Position numbers and translations under genes: made by a program
NCBI RefSeq assembly: GCF_000092645.1
Contig: NC_014165.1
Span: forward strand, 1,054,001-1,118,000
Origin: Thermobispora bispora DSM 43833
Lineage (GTDB): Bacteria; Actinomycetota; Actinomycetes; Streptosporangiales; Streptosporangiaceae
Direction: 5' to 3'
DNA length: 64,000 nt
Shown: piece by piece, positions 37,746-46,938 of the stretch
How positions within the stretch are numbered: the first letter of the stretch is position 1
Layout: every line of letters begins with the position of its first letter
Notes under the pieces: model-generated
Told to the model about the DNA's origin: nothing
Database searches by the model: none
What the model saw: the letters and a program-made list of their open reading frames with translations, nothing else

Positions 37746-38681
37746 ATGGCGACGGGGAATCTGACGCAGGACCAGGCCACCTCCGAGCGGGACCTTTTGG
37801 GGACCTACCTGGCCGAGATCGGGCGGGTTCCCTTGCTGACCGCCGAGGAGGAGGTGGAACTGGCCAAGCGCATCGAGGCCGGTCTCTTCGCGGAGTACCT
37901 GCTCGACAGCGCGTTGACCGAGCCGAGGATCGGGGACGCGACCGACGAGGAGCTGGAGCGGATCGCCATCTCAGGGCGGCGGGCCAAGGACGAGTTCATC
38001 AAGGCCAACCTCCGGCTGGTGGTCGCCGTGGCGCGGAAGTACGCGGGCCGGGGCATGCCCCTGATCGACCTCGTCCAAGAGGGCAACGTCGGCCTGGTGC
38101 GGGCGGTGGAGAAGTTCGACTACCGGCGGGGGTACAAGTTCTCCACCTACGCGACCTGGTGGATCCGGCAGGCCGTGGGGCGCTCGATCCACGAGCAGGG
38201 ACGGCCGGTCCGGCTCCCCACCCACGCCGGTGAGCAGATGACCAGGCTGATGCGGGTCCGCCGGGACATCCTCGCCGAGCAGGAGATGGAGCCGTCCGAC
38301 GAGGAGCTCGCCGACGTCCTCGACATGCCGATCGAACGGGTGCGGGAGCTGCGGCGCTGGGCGTCCGACCCGGTCTCCCTCCAGCTCGGCGTCGGTGAGG
38401 AGGACGAGACCGAGCTGGGCGACATGATCGCGGACGACGCGTGGGCCGACCCCGAGCAGCAGGCCATCGACACGCTGGACAAGGAGCGGCTGGAACGGTG
38501 GCTCACCGACCTGGACGGCCGGCTCAGCGAGATGCTCCGCTGGCGCTACGGCCTGGTCGACGGCAAGGAGCACACCCTCACCGAGGTGGGGGAGCGGTAC
38601 GGCATCGGCCGGGACCGGGCCCGGCGGATGGAGCGCGACGCCCTCCGGCACCTGCGCAAGATGGCCACGGCGGCCGCGTGA
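37746..38681 (+). CDS. RNA polymerase sigma-70 factor, group 2 (HrdB/SigB-like)
   Basis: A 311-residue primary-like sigma factor. Region 1.2 is DLLGTYLAEIGRVPLLTAEEEVELAKRIE; region 2 has NLRLVVAVARKYAGRGMPLIDLVQEGNVGLVRAVEKFDY and KFSTYATWWIRQAV; region 3 has RPVRLPTHAGEQM; region 4 ends HTLTEVGERYGIGRDRARRMERDALRHL. There is no region 1.1, which is typical of non-essential group 2 factors. The start is ATG, with AGAGGAG upstream. A 231-base leader precedes it. Confidence 0.93.
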   Translation: MATGNLTQDQATSERDLLGTYLAEIGRVPLLTAEEEVELAKRIEAGLFAEYLLDSALTEPRIGDATDEELERIAISGRRAKDEFIKANLRLVVAVARKYAGRGMPLIDLVQEGNVGLVRAVEKFDYRRGYKFSTYATWWIRQAVGRSIHEQGRPVRLPTHAGEQMTRLMRVRRDILAEQEMEPSDEELADVLDMPIERVRELRRWASDPVSLQLGVGEEDETELGDMIADDAWADPEQQAIDTLDKERLERWLTDLDGRLSEMLRWRYGLVDGKEHTLTEVGERYGIGRDRARRMERDALRHLRKMATAAA

Positions 38682-39101
38682 GCCGTACCACCGCCCGCGC
38701 GCGACCTCGTGCGCGCCGTGCCGCCGGGCCCGCCCGGCCACGCGGGTGAGCCCGCACCGGCGTCCGGGCGGCCTCCCGCGTGAGCCGTACCGCGCCGGGC
38801 GGCCCGCCGGGGACCGGTCGCCGCGCGGCCGGTGCCGCTGAGCCGGACCGCGTGCCGCTGAGCCGGACCGCGTGCCGCTGAGCCGGACCTCGCGCCGCCG
38901 CGCCGGGCCGTCCCCGCTGTCGCGCCGGACCATCCCCCGCCCGGCCGTCCGGCGGCTTCTCGCCGACCGCCGGCCGGCCGATTTTTCGATAACCGGGCAT
39001 TCCATTACGCGCACCCCGGCCCCGGGCGTGCGCGTTTCCATATCACCGTGAATTCCGGCGTGCAGGCTGTGAAACACGACCGAAAAGATCGGCCTGCGGA
39101 T
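38682..39101 (+). other. Gene-free region upstream of amtB
   Basis: GC-rich spacer after the sigma factor gene. It contains a short tandem repeat (38833-38889). Downstream of about 38985 the base composition falls and the amtB promoter region begins. No gene recognised. Confidence 0.5.
38833..38889 (+). repeat. 20-bp tandem repeat, nearly three copies
   Basis: The unit TGCCGCTGAGCCGGACCGCG occurs at 38833-38852 and 38853-38872 without mismatch, then a partial third copy to 38889. It is noncoding in the gap after the sigma factor gene. Confidence 0.85.
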
Positions 39102-39139
39102 TTTACCGGTGCGAAACGCCGTGATCCGCGCGCTGAAAC
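39102..39139 (+). promoter_or_regulatory. GlnR-type nitrogen-control box upstream of amtB
   Basis: TTTAC-n6-GAAAC-n6-ATCCG-n6-GAAAC, at 39102-39106, 39113-39117, 39124-39128 and 39135-39139. The 11/22-base spacing and both GAAAC half-sites match the actinobacterial GlnR box (gTnAC-n6-GaAAC, twice); the second a-site is weak. It lies 113 bases before the amtB start. Confidence 0.75.
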
Positions 39140-39251
39140 TCCTGGCGATCAAGCTTTCGCAATGACTGCGCCAGCCGGCCGATTGTCTCCGGGGCGACGC
39201 CGCTCGCGGGAGAGAACGGCCATAGCCATCGCCTAGGAGGGGTCGCATCGG

Positions 39252-40906
<1,655 letters not shown>

Positions 40907-40920
40907 CCCGTACCCGGCCC

Positions 40921-40954
40921 GTGGGGGTGCGGCCCACTCGGGCCGCACCCCCAC
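40921..40954 (+). terminator. Strong hairpin terminator after glnK
   Basis: Perfect 15-base arms (40921-40935 and 40940-40954) around an ACTC loop, 14 bases after the glnK stop. No U-tract follows, which is common in actinobacteria. It separates amtB-glnK from a gene-poor region. Confidence 0.85.
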
Positions 40955-42022
40955 CCACTTCATCGCCCGAGGTCACCGGAGGGCGGCGCCGGTCCGGCGC
41001 CGCCCTTCTGCTGTGCGGATGGCGGGATGGGCGGTCCTCCCGGAGCAGCGGACCAAGCCGAGCGCCTTCTCCCGCGCGGGGAGCGGGATGGGCGCCCGTA
41101 CGAGCGCGTGCACGGGTGGGAAGCGGCGCCGCGCTTTCCGGATCCGGGCGCCCGGGCGCGCCTGCGCGGTTCCCCGGGTGGCGCCCCGGCGTGGATCGTC
41201 CGCCGTCCTCCCGTACGGCCGCCGCGGTGGCGAGGGGCGCGGCCACCTGAAGCCGGTCCGGGCCGGCCGCAGACGCCGGCCACGGCACGCCGTCGCCGGG
41301 CGATCCGGCGGACCATGATCGCCCCGGCCGGCGCGGAGATCGGGCGGCGGCGGGCCCGCGCGGCGACCTGAGACGCGGGTGAGCGCCCGCCCGCGGTGCG
41401 CCCGCAGGGCCGCGGTGCCGTACACCCGGGGCGCGCTGCCCCGGCAGTCGGGGCATTCCGGCGGTGCGGGCGTCAGGCCTTCCCGAGGACTGCGGCGGGT
41501 GCTGCGGCGAATGCGGCCGCCAGGGCCCGTGGTGCGGGATGCGGTGGGCGTCAGGCCTGCTGAGGCGTGCGGTGGCCGCCCCTGGCTTCCGAAGCGGCGC
41601 GGGCCCGCCGCGGCCGGCGGCCCGGCGGGAATCCCGGAGGCGGTCGTGATCTCGAATGTCATTCGGATTAAGGCCGGGATGAAACTTTCACCGCCGTGGG
41701 CGTCGCACCTAACGGCCGGGCCTGCCCGGAGCGAGCCGCTCGGGCCCGGATCACCTGCGCGCGGCCGCCGCCGGCTCCGCCGTACCCGGCGGCGCCTCCG
41801 CGGAAAGCGACACCCGCCGGAGCGGGCGATGGTGGCAGGTGGTAAGGGAGTGAGTGCGGGCCGTTGCAACAGATGACACTACTTGACTATTTCGTAACGA
41901 TTGTGTGCCGACGCAGAGATAGCACCACCTGCACCGTATGACCTTGTGGTCAAATTCCCCTACTTGTAGGGACGTATGTCAATGGCGGTCGAGTGCAATG
42001 ACGGGCCGATGATGCGAGGCCG
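40955..42022. other. About 1.07 kb without a recognisable gene
   Basis: Frames are open on both strands by composition, but none has a family, good start or consistent codon bias. GCGTCAGGCCT occurs twice (about 41470 and 41549). From about 41640 the composition becomes less GC-rich; TTGACT (41883-41888) and an inverted repeat CCCTAC-TT-GTAGGG (41958-41971) suggest the promoter and operator of the conservon that follows. Confidence 0.5.
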
Positions 42023-45000
42023 GTGAGCATGAAACGCGTGACTATCGGTTGGCAACGAATAGGGCAGCGGCTGAACCCGCGGAATTGGCGGGTGCCCACA
42101 AGGCTTACCGCATTGATCATCGCGCCGACCTTCGTTGCCGTCCTCCTCGCGGGCATGCGCATCGTCGGTTCGATCGACAACCTCGACGGCTACCGGCGGG
42201 CGAGCGTGGCCGCGGAGTACTCCGTCCACCTCCGGGATCTCGCCGAGCAGCTCGCCCTCGAGCGCGACCTGCTGGTCTGGGGCGGCGGCACCCGGCGGAA
42301 GTTCAACGTGGACGGCGCCACCGAGCTCACCCTCGCCCAGCAGCAGGCGGTGGTCGACCCGCTCGCCACCCAGGTGCTCGCCAACCTCCGCGAGCTCGAC
42401 GACGGCTTCGGCGAGCGGACCGAGCAGCAGGCGCAGCAGGTCGTCACCCAGCTCGAGAACCTCGCCGCCATCCGGAAGGCCGGATCGTCCGACGGCTACA
42501 CCGCGCTGATCGCCAGGATCCTCCGGCTGCACGACGAGTTCGCCGGGGTCAGCGACGACGCTCAGATCGTCGGCCGGTCCCGCGCGCTGGCCGCCCTCGC
42601 CCACGTCAAGGAGGAGGTGGCGCTGCAGCGCGCGATGCTCACCAAGGAGCTGCTCGAGCGGTACCAGTCCTTCACCCCCGCCGAGCTGGAGGACTTCCTC
42701 GCCGCCGAGTCGCGCGAGCAGGGCTACCTCAGCACCTTCTACGCCGAGGCGCCCACGCCCACCGCGGGCCGCCTGGTGACCCTGCTCAACGACAACGACG
42801 TCGTCAGCACGGAGCTGACCAAGTCCTGGGCGGTCACCCTCGGCCTGCAGCACGTCTCCCTCAGCCGGTACCAGGCCCGGGACAAGACCGCGCTGCGCTG
42901 GTTCCAGAACAGCACCAAGAAGATCCAGCAGATCGACGTCGTGCAGCGCGAGCTCGCCGGCGCGGTGCTCGACCGGGCCCGGCAGCTCCAGTCGACCGAG
43001 CAGCGCAACGCGCTGGTCGCGGGTGGGCTGATCTTCACGCTCCTCCTGCTGGTCCTCGCCCACACCGCGCTCATCGCGCGATCGATGGTCATCCCGCTGC
43101 GCCGGCTGCGGGCCGAGGCGCTCGACGTCGCCGGCACCCGCCTACCCGAGGCCGTGCAGCGGATCCGGGAGTCGGACCAGGTGTCGGCCGAACCGGAGAT
43201 CACCCCGATCGCGGTGGGCAGCGGCGACGAGATCGATGAGGTCGCCCAGGCCTTCGACGAGGTCCACCGCCAGGCCGTACGGCTCGCGGCCGAAGAGGCG
43301 CGGCTCCGGGCGAACGTCAACGCGATGTTCGTCAACCTGTCCCGCCGCACCCAGACGCTCGTGGAGCGCCAGATCGCGCTGATCGACAAGCTGGAGCGCG
43401 GCGAGGAGGACGGGCGGCGCCTCGCCGACCTGTTCAAGCTCGACCACCTCGCCACCCGCATGCGGCGCAACAGTGAGAACCTGCTGGTTCTCGCCGGCCA
43501 CGAGCCGCCGCGCAAGCGGACCAAGCCGGCCCGGCTCGTCGACGTGATCCGCGCCTCGCTCTCCGAGGTCGAGGACTACGAGCGCGTCGAGCTCAAGGTG
43601 CACCGCAGCATCGCGATCTCCGGCCACGCGGTCAACGACGTGATCCACCTCGTGGCCGAGCTGATCGAGAACGCGCTCTCCTTCTCGCCGCGCGACACCA
43701 AGGTCATCGTCTCGAGCGTCTTCGTCGACGGCGGCGCCGTCATGCTCGGCGTGAGCGACTCCGGCATCGGCATGTCCCACGAGGAGCTGGCCGAGGTCAA
43801 CCGCAAGCTCGCCGACCCGCCGACCGTGGACGCCTCGGTCGCCAAGCGGATGGGCCTGTTCGTGGTCGGGCGGCTCGCGATGCGGCACGGGATCCGGGTC
43901 CAGCTCCGCGCCAACAGCGACGGCACCGGCGTGGTCGCCATGGTGCTCTTCCCGCCGGAGCTCGTCCACAACGCCGACCAGCCCGCGGGCCAGCCCGGGC
44001 AGCCGATGGCGCGGACGAGCGTCGGCCTCCCGATCCGCCAGCCGTTCGCCGGCCCGTCCCCGAGCAGGCCGGGGCCGTTCGGGGCGGACCCCGCCGGCGC
44101 GGGGAGCCGGGACGAGGCGAACGGCCTGGTGGGCGCGGGCACGGGGCCCCAGCCCTGGCCCACGCCGAACGGAGGCTCCCTGGGGAGCTACCCGCCCATC
44201 ACCCAGCCGTTCGCGGCTCCGGTCACCGGCTCGGCGCCGCCCGCGGAGCAGGCGGCGACGGCGGGCTCCGGCGCCGATCGGTTCGCGACGGGTCCCCTCG
44301 ACCGGTTCGGGACCGGCCCGTTCGATCCGTCCGCGGCGGGCTCCTTCGACCCGTCGCCGTCGGGCCCGTTCGGCCGGTCCGTGACGGGCGCTCTCGGCCG
44401 GTCCGGGACCGGTGCGTTCGACCCGTCGTCGACCGGCCCCCTCGGCCGGCCGGGGTCCGGTGCGTTCGACCCGTCGCCGTCGGGCCCGCTCGGCCGGTCC
44501 ACGACCGGGCCCATCGACCGTTCGGAGCTCTTCCCGGGGGGCACCGGGCCGTTCCCGTCGGCTTCCTCGGGCACCGGGCCGCTGCCGTCGTTCTCGTCCG
44601 ACACGGGGCCGCTGTCATCGTCCTCGTCGGGCACCGGGCCGCTGTCGCCGCCCACCTCGGGTACGGGCCCGCTGCCGCCGGTGTCCTCGGGCACGGGGCC
44701 GCTCCCGTCGGTGAGCGACCCGACGCTGCAGCATGGCGACGAGTACCTGTCGATCTACGCGGAGGTGGAGTCCGCGTGGTTCCGGCGCCCCGAGCGGAGA
44801 AGCGGCTCCGCGGCGAAGCCGGGCGAGTCCGGCGCCGCGGCGACCGCCAGCGGCGACGCTCCCGGCTCGGCGGGCGGCGAGACCGGGGAGCGCGACATCT
44901 GGCGGTCCCGCGCGGACAGCGGCTTCCGCGCGGCCGCGAACGTGGTGGACCCCCGGCTCGGGGGGGTCACGGCCGCCGGGTTGCCGAAACGCACGCCCAA

Positions 45001-45184
45001 GGCCAACCTTGTCCCCGGATCGGTCGCCGCTGAGACCGGGCCTGCGAGCCCTCGTCCCCCGGTCTCCGCGGAGGCCGTGCGCAGCCGGCTCTCGAGCTTC
45101 CAGCAGGGCATCCGGCGCGGCCGGGCAGAGGTGGCCAAGGGCTCTGCCGAAGGGTCGGGTAAGGAGGAGGAGAAGGGTTCGTGA
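42023..45184 (+). CDS. cvnA: Conservon sensor kinase CvnA, NIT domain (copy 1)
   Basis: A 1053-residue membrane kinase. A helix at about 28-47 precedes a helical extracytoplasmic domain of about 280 residues resembling the nitrate/nitrite-sensing NIT domain; the second helix is at about 330-352, then a HAMP-like linker. The kinase core has LDHLATRMRRNSENLLVLAG (candidate phospho-His about 474), N-box LIENALSFSPRD (about 546) and DSGIGMS. Residues about 660-900 are low complexity with TGPF/TGPL repeats; a conserved tail ends VRSRLSSFQQGIRRGR. The start is GTG at 42023 or ATG at 42029. First gene of a four-gene operon. Confidence 0.9.
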   Translation: MSMKRVTIGWQRIGQRLNPRNWRVPTRLTALIIAPTFVAVLLAGMRIVGSIDNLDGYRRASVAAEYSVHLRDLAEQLALERDLLVWGGGTRRKFNVDGATELTLAQQQAVVDPLATQVLANLRELDDGFGERTEQQAQQVVTQLENLAAIRKAGSSDGYTALIARILRLHDEFAGVSDDAQIVGRSRALAALAHVKEEVALQRAMLTKELLERYQSFTPAELEDFLAAESREQGYLSTFYAEAPTPTAGRLVTLLNDNDVVSTELTKSWAVTLGLQHVSLSRYQARDKTALRWFQNSTKKIQQIDVVQRELAGAVLDRARQLQSTEQRNALVAGGLIFTLLLLVLAHTALIARSMVIPLRRLRAEALDVAGTRLPEAVQRIRESDQVSAEPEITPIAVGSGDEIDEVAQAFDEVHRQAVRLAAEEARLRANVNAMFVNLSRRTQTLVERQIALIDKLERGEEDGRRLADLFKLDHLATRMRRNSENLLVLAGHEPPRKRTKPARLVDVIRASLSEVEDYERVELKVHRSIAISGHAVNDVIHLVAELIENALSFSPRDTKVIVSSVFVDGGAVMLGVSDSGIGMSHEELAEVNRKLADPPTVDASVAKRMGLFVVGRLAMRHGIRVQLRANSDGTGVVAMVLFPPELVHNADQPAGQPGQPMARTSVGLPIRQPFAGPSPSRPGPFGADPAGAGSRDEANGLVGAGTGPQPWPTPNGGSLGSYPPITQPFAAPVTGSAPPAEQAATAGSGADRFATGPLDRFGTGPFDPSAAGSFDPSPSGPFGRSVTGALGRSGTGAFDPSSTGPLGRPGSGAFDPSPSGPLGRSTTGPIDRSELFPGGTGPFPSASSGTGPLPSFSSDTGPLSSSSSGTGPLSPPTSGTGPLPPVSSGTGPLPSVSDPTLQHGDEYLSIYAEVESAWFRRPERRSGSAAKPGESGAAATASGDAPGSAGGETGERDIWRSRADSGFRAAANVVDPRLGGVTAAGLPKRTPKANLVPGSVAAETGPASPRPPVSAEAVRSRLSSFQQGIRRGRAEVAKGSAEGSGKEEEKGS
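44280..44720 (+). repeat. Repeat-rich coding segment in the cvnA copy 1 tail
   Basis: The frame encodes repeated units of 8-13 residues built on T/S-G-P/A-F/L followed by DPS, GRS or SSS, such as GAFDPSSTGPLGRP and SSGTGPLPSFSSDTGPL. At DNA level CGGGCACCGGGCCGCTG-like words recur. Copy 2 (46939-49893) lacks this dense array. Likely a disordered linker prone to length change. Confidence 0.8.
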
Positions 45185-45600
45185 CTGAGCTGAGCGCGGA
45201 AGCGCGCAGGTTCGACTGGCTGATCACCGAGTTCGTCACCAACACCCCGGGTGTCGCACACGCGGTCGTGGTGTCGTCGGACGGCCTGCGGCTGGCCCAG
45301 TCGGAGGGCTTTCCGCCCGACCGTGCCGATCAGCTCGCCGCCGTCGCCGCCGGCCTGCTCAGCCTCACCGTGGGTGCCTCCCGGGTGTTCGAGGGCGGCC
45401 CGGTCACCCAGACGATCGTCGAGATGCAGCGGGGTCTCCTGCTCGTCATGGCGATCAGCGATGGTTCGTGTCTCGCCGTCCTCGCGGCCCCGGACTGTGA
45501 CCTGGGCCTGGTGGCGTACCAGATGACGCTGCTCGTCGAGCGGGCGGGCCAGGTGCTCACGCCCGCACTCCGTGCCGAGCTGCAAATGGCCCGGCGCTAG
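45181..45600 (+). CDS. cvnB: Conservon roadblock/LC7 protein CvnB (copy 1)
   Basis: A 139-residue roadblock/LC7-domain protein, typical of regulators of Ras-like GTPases such as MglB. It has FDWLITEFVTNTPGVAHAVVVSSDGL at the N-terminus, GGPVTQTIVEMQRGLLLVMAISDGS in the core, and YQMTLLVERAGQVLTP at the end. It starts with GTG overlapping the cvnA stop by four bases. It probably bridges the sensor kinase and the GTPase of the same operon (established for S. coelicolor Cvn9 by analogy). Confidence 0.93.
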   Translation: MTELSAEARRFDWLITEFVTNTPGVAHAVVVSSDGLRLAQSEGFPPDRADQLAAVAAGLLSLTVGASRVFEGGPVTQTIVEMQRGLLLVMAISDGSCLAVLAAPDCDLGLVAYQMTLLVERAGQVLTPALRAELQMARR

Positions 45601-45618
45601 CCGGCTGATCGGGATCGG

Positions 45619-45984
45619 GTGGGGAGCATGCGCGAGAGCGATGGGACAGAGGACGAGCCTCTGTTCCGTCCTTACACCGTCACCGGTGGGCGTACCGAAC
45701 CGCGCTACCACCTGCCGATGGAGACCCTGGTCTCGTCGGCGGGCTCGCATCACGACCCCTCCATGCTCGACCCCGAGCGGGAGGCGGTCATGATGCTGTG
45801 TCGTTCCGTACGATCGGTCGCGGAGATCTCGGCACTGCTCCGGGTCCCGCTCGGCGTAGCCCGCGTGCTCATCGCCGACATGGCCGATGAGGGTCTGGTC
45901 CGCCTGCACATGCCGCAGCTCGAACGGGGACAGCCAGACCTCAACCTGCTCGAAAGGGTGCTAAGTGGACTACGCAGGCTCTAG
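45619..45984 (+). CDS. cvnC: Conservon DUF742 protein CvnC (copy 1)
   Basis: A 121-residue DUF742 protein: LFRPYTVTGGRTEPRYHLPMETLV, then a winged-helix-like part with VRSVAEISALLRVPLGVARVLIADMADEGLV, ending LNLLERVLSGLRRL. The start is GTG at 45619 or ATG at 45628. Its last 20 bases contain the start of cvnD. The role is unknown beyond its invariable place in conservons; the helix-turn-helix look suggests a docking or nucleic-acid-like fold. Confidence 0.9.
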   Translation: MGSMRESDGTEDEPLFRPYTVTGGRTEPRYHLPMETLVSSAGSHHDPSMLDPEREAVMMLCRSVRSVAEISALLRVPLGVARVLIADMADEGLVRLHMPQLERGQPDLNLLERVLSGLRRL

Positions 45985-46549
45985 CCGCAGGCTGACCTCC
46001 ACGAAGATCGTCGTTGCGGGTGGGTTCGGCGTGGGGAAGACGACCTTCGTCGGGGCCGTCTCCGAGATCGTCCCCTTGACGACCGAGGCCGTGATGACGG
46101 ATGCCAGCGCCGGCATCGATGATCTTCGTCACACGCCGAACAAGACGACCACGACGGTCGCGATGGACTTCGGGCGGCTCTCCCTCGCCGACGACCTGAT
46201 CCTCTATCTGTTCGGCACCCCCGGTCAGCACCGTTTCTGGTTCATGTGGGACGACCTGGTCCGCGGCGCGATCGGGGCGGTCGTGCTGGTGGACACCCGG
46301 CGGCTCGCCGATTGCTTCCCCGCCATCGACTACTTCGAGGAGACGCAGCTGCCGTTCATCGTGGCGATGAACGGATGGGACGGCAGGTTCCCCCACACCG
46401 AGGAGGAGGTGCGCGAGGCCCTCGCGCTCCCGGAGCACGTGCCCATCGTGCGCACGGACGCGCGGTCCAGGGAGGCGGTCAAGAGCACGCTGATCAGCCT
46501 GGTCGAGTACGTGCTGAGCCTCCGGACCGCGTACGGCCGGGCCCACTAG
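45965..46549 (+). CDS. cvnD: Conservon Ras-like GTPase CvnD (copy 1)
   Basis: A 194-residue small GTPase of the MglA-like/ATP-GTP-binding type. The P-loop is VVAGGFGVGKTTFVGAVSEI (about residues 16-35), a switch-like Thr run is TPNKTTTTVAMDFG, the G3 region LFGTPGQHRFWFMWDDL replaces DxxG, and VLVDTRRLAD and MNGWDG follow. It starts GTG inside cvnC (20-base overlap). The output module of the conservon; downstream partner unknown. Confidence 0.94.
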   Translation: MDYAGSSRRLTSTKIVVAGGFGVGKTTFVGAVSEIVPLTTEAVMTDASAGIDDLRHTPNKTTTTVAMDFGRLSLADDLILYLFGTPGQHRFWFMWDDLVRGAIGAVVLVDTRRLADCFPAIDYFEETQLPFIVAMNGWDGRFPHTEEEVREALALPEHVPIVRTDARSREAVKSTLISLVEYVLSLRTAYGRAH

Positions 46550-46938
46550 CGGGGAAGGATCCGGGCCGGTCGCGCGGGGTCCGGGCCGAGCGCGCGCAGG
46601 GGACCGGGGAGGGTCGTGGGGCCGGGGACCGCGCCACCCCGGCGGCGCGGGGAGCGGGCCGCGGAGCGGTGTGCCGTTAGGGCGGGACATAATACTTGCG
46701 TCAACCCGCCACCTGACCGGCGGGAGATATTCCGGTATTCGAGACGACCGGAAATATCAACAATTAATACTGCCCGCATGCCCTCCGCGGTTATCCGTAC
46801 ACGGGTGTTCGGTTGGCCTCCCTGGTGTCGGTGTGCTGCAATTACCCTCGCCTGCAGGACGTCTCCACGGTCTGACGGCCACACCCGTGACGAGCCGTAC
46901 TCCCCTGCGCGCGACGATGGCGAGAGGTTGCGAAACCC
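46550..46938 (+). promoter_or_regulatory. Promoter region between the two conservons
   Basis: 389 bases. The second half is relatively AT-rich. GATATTCCGG (46726-46735) and CCGGAAATATC (46748-46758) form an imperfect inverted repeat, a candidate operator. ATAATACTT (46690-46698) is -10-like. GAGAGG lies about 10 bases before the cvnA copy 2 start. No gene seen. Confidence 0.5.

Noticed and set aside
40973-41869. 298-codon minus-strand open frame after glnK
   Set aside because: Arg/Pro/Ala-rich without any domain; other frames over the same stretch are equally open, so no real gene is supported.
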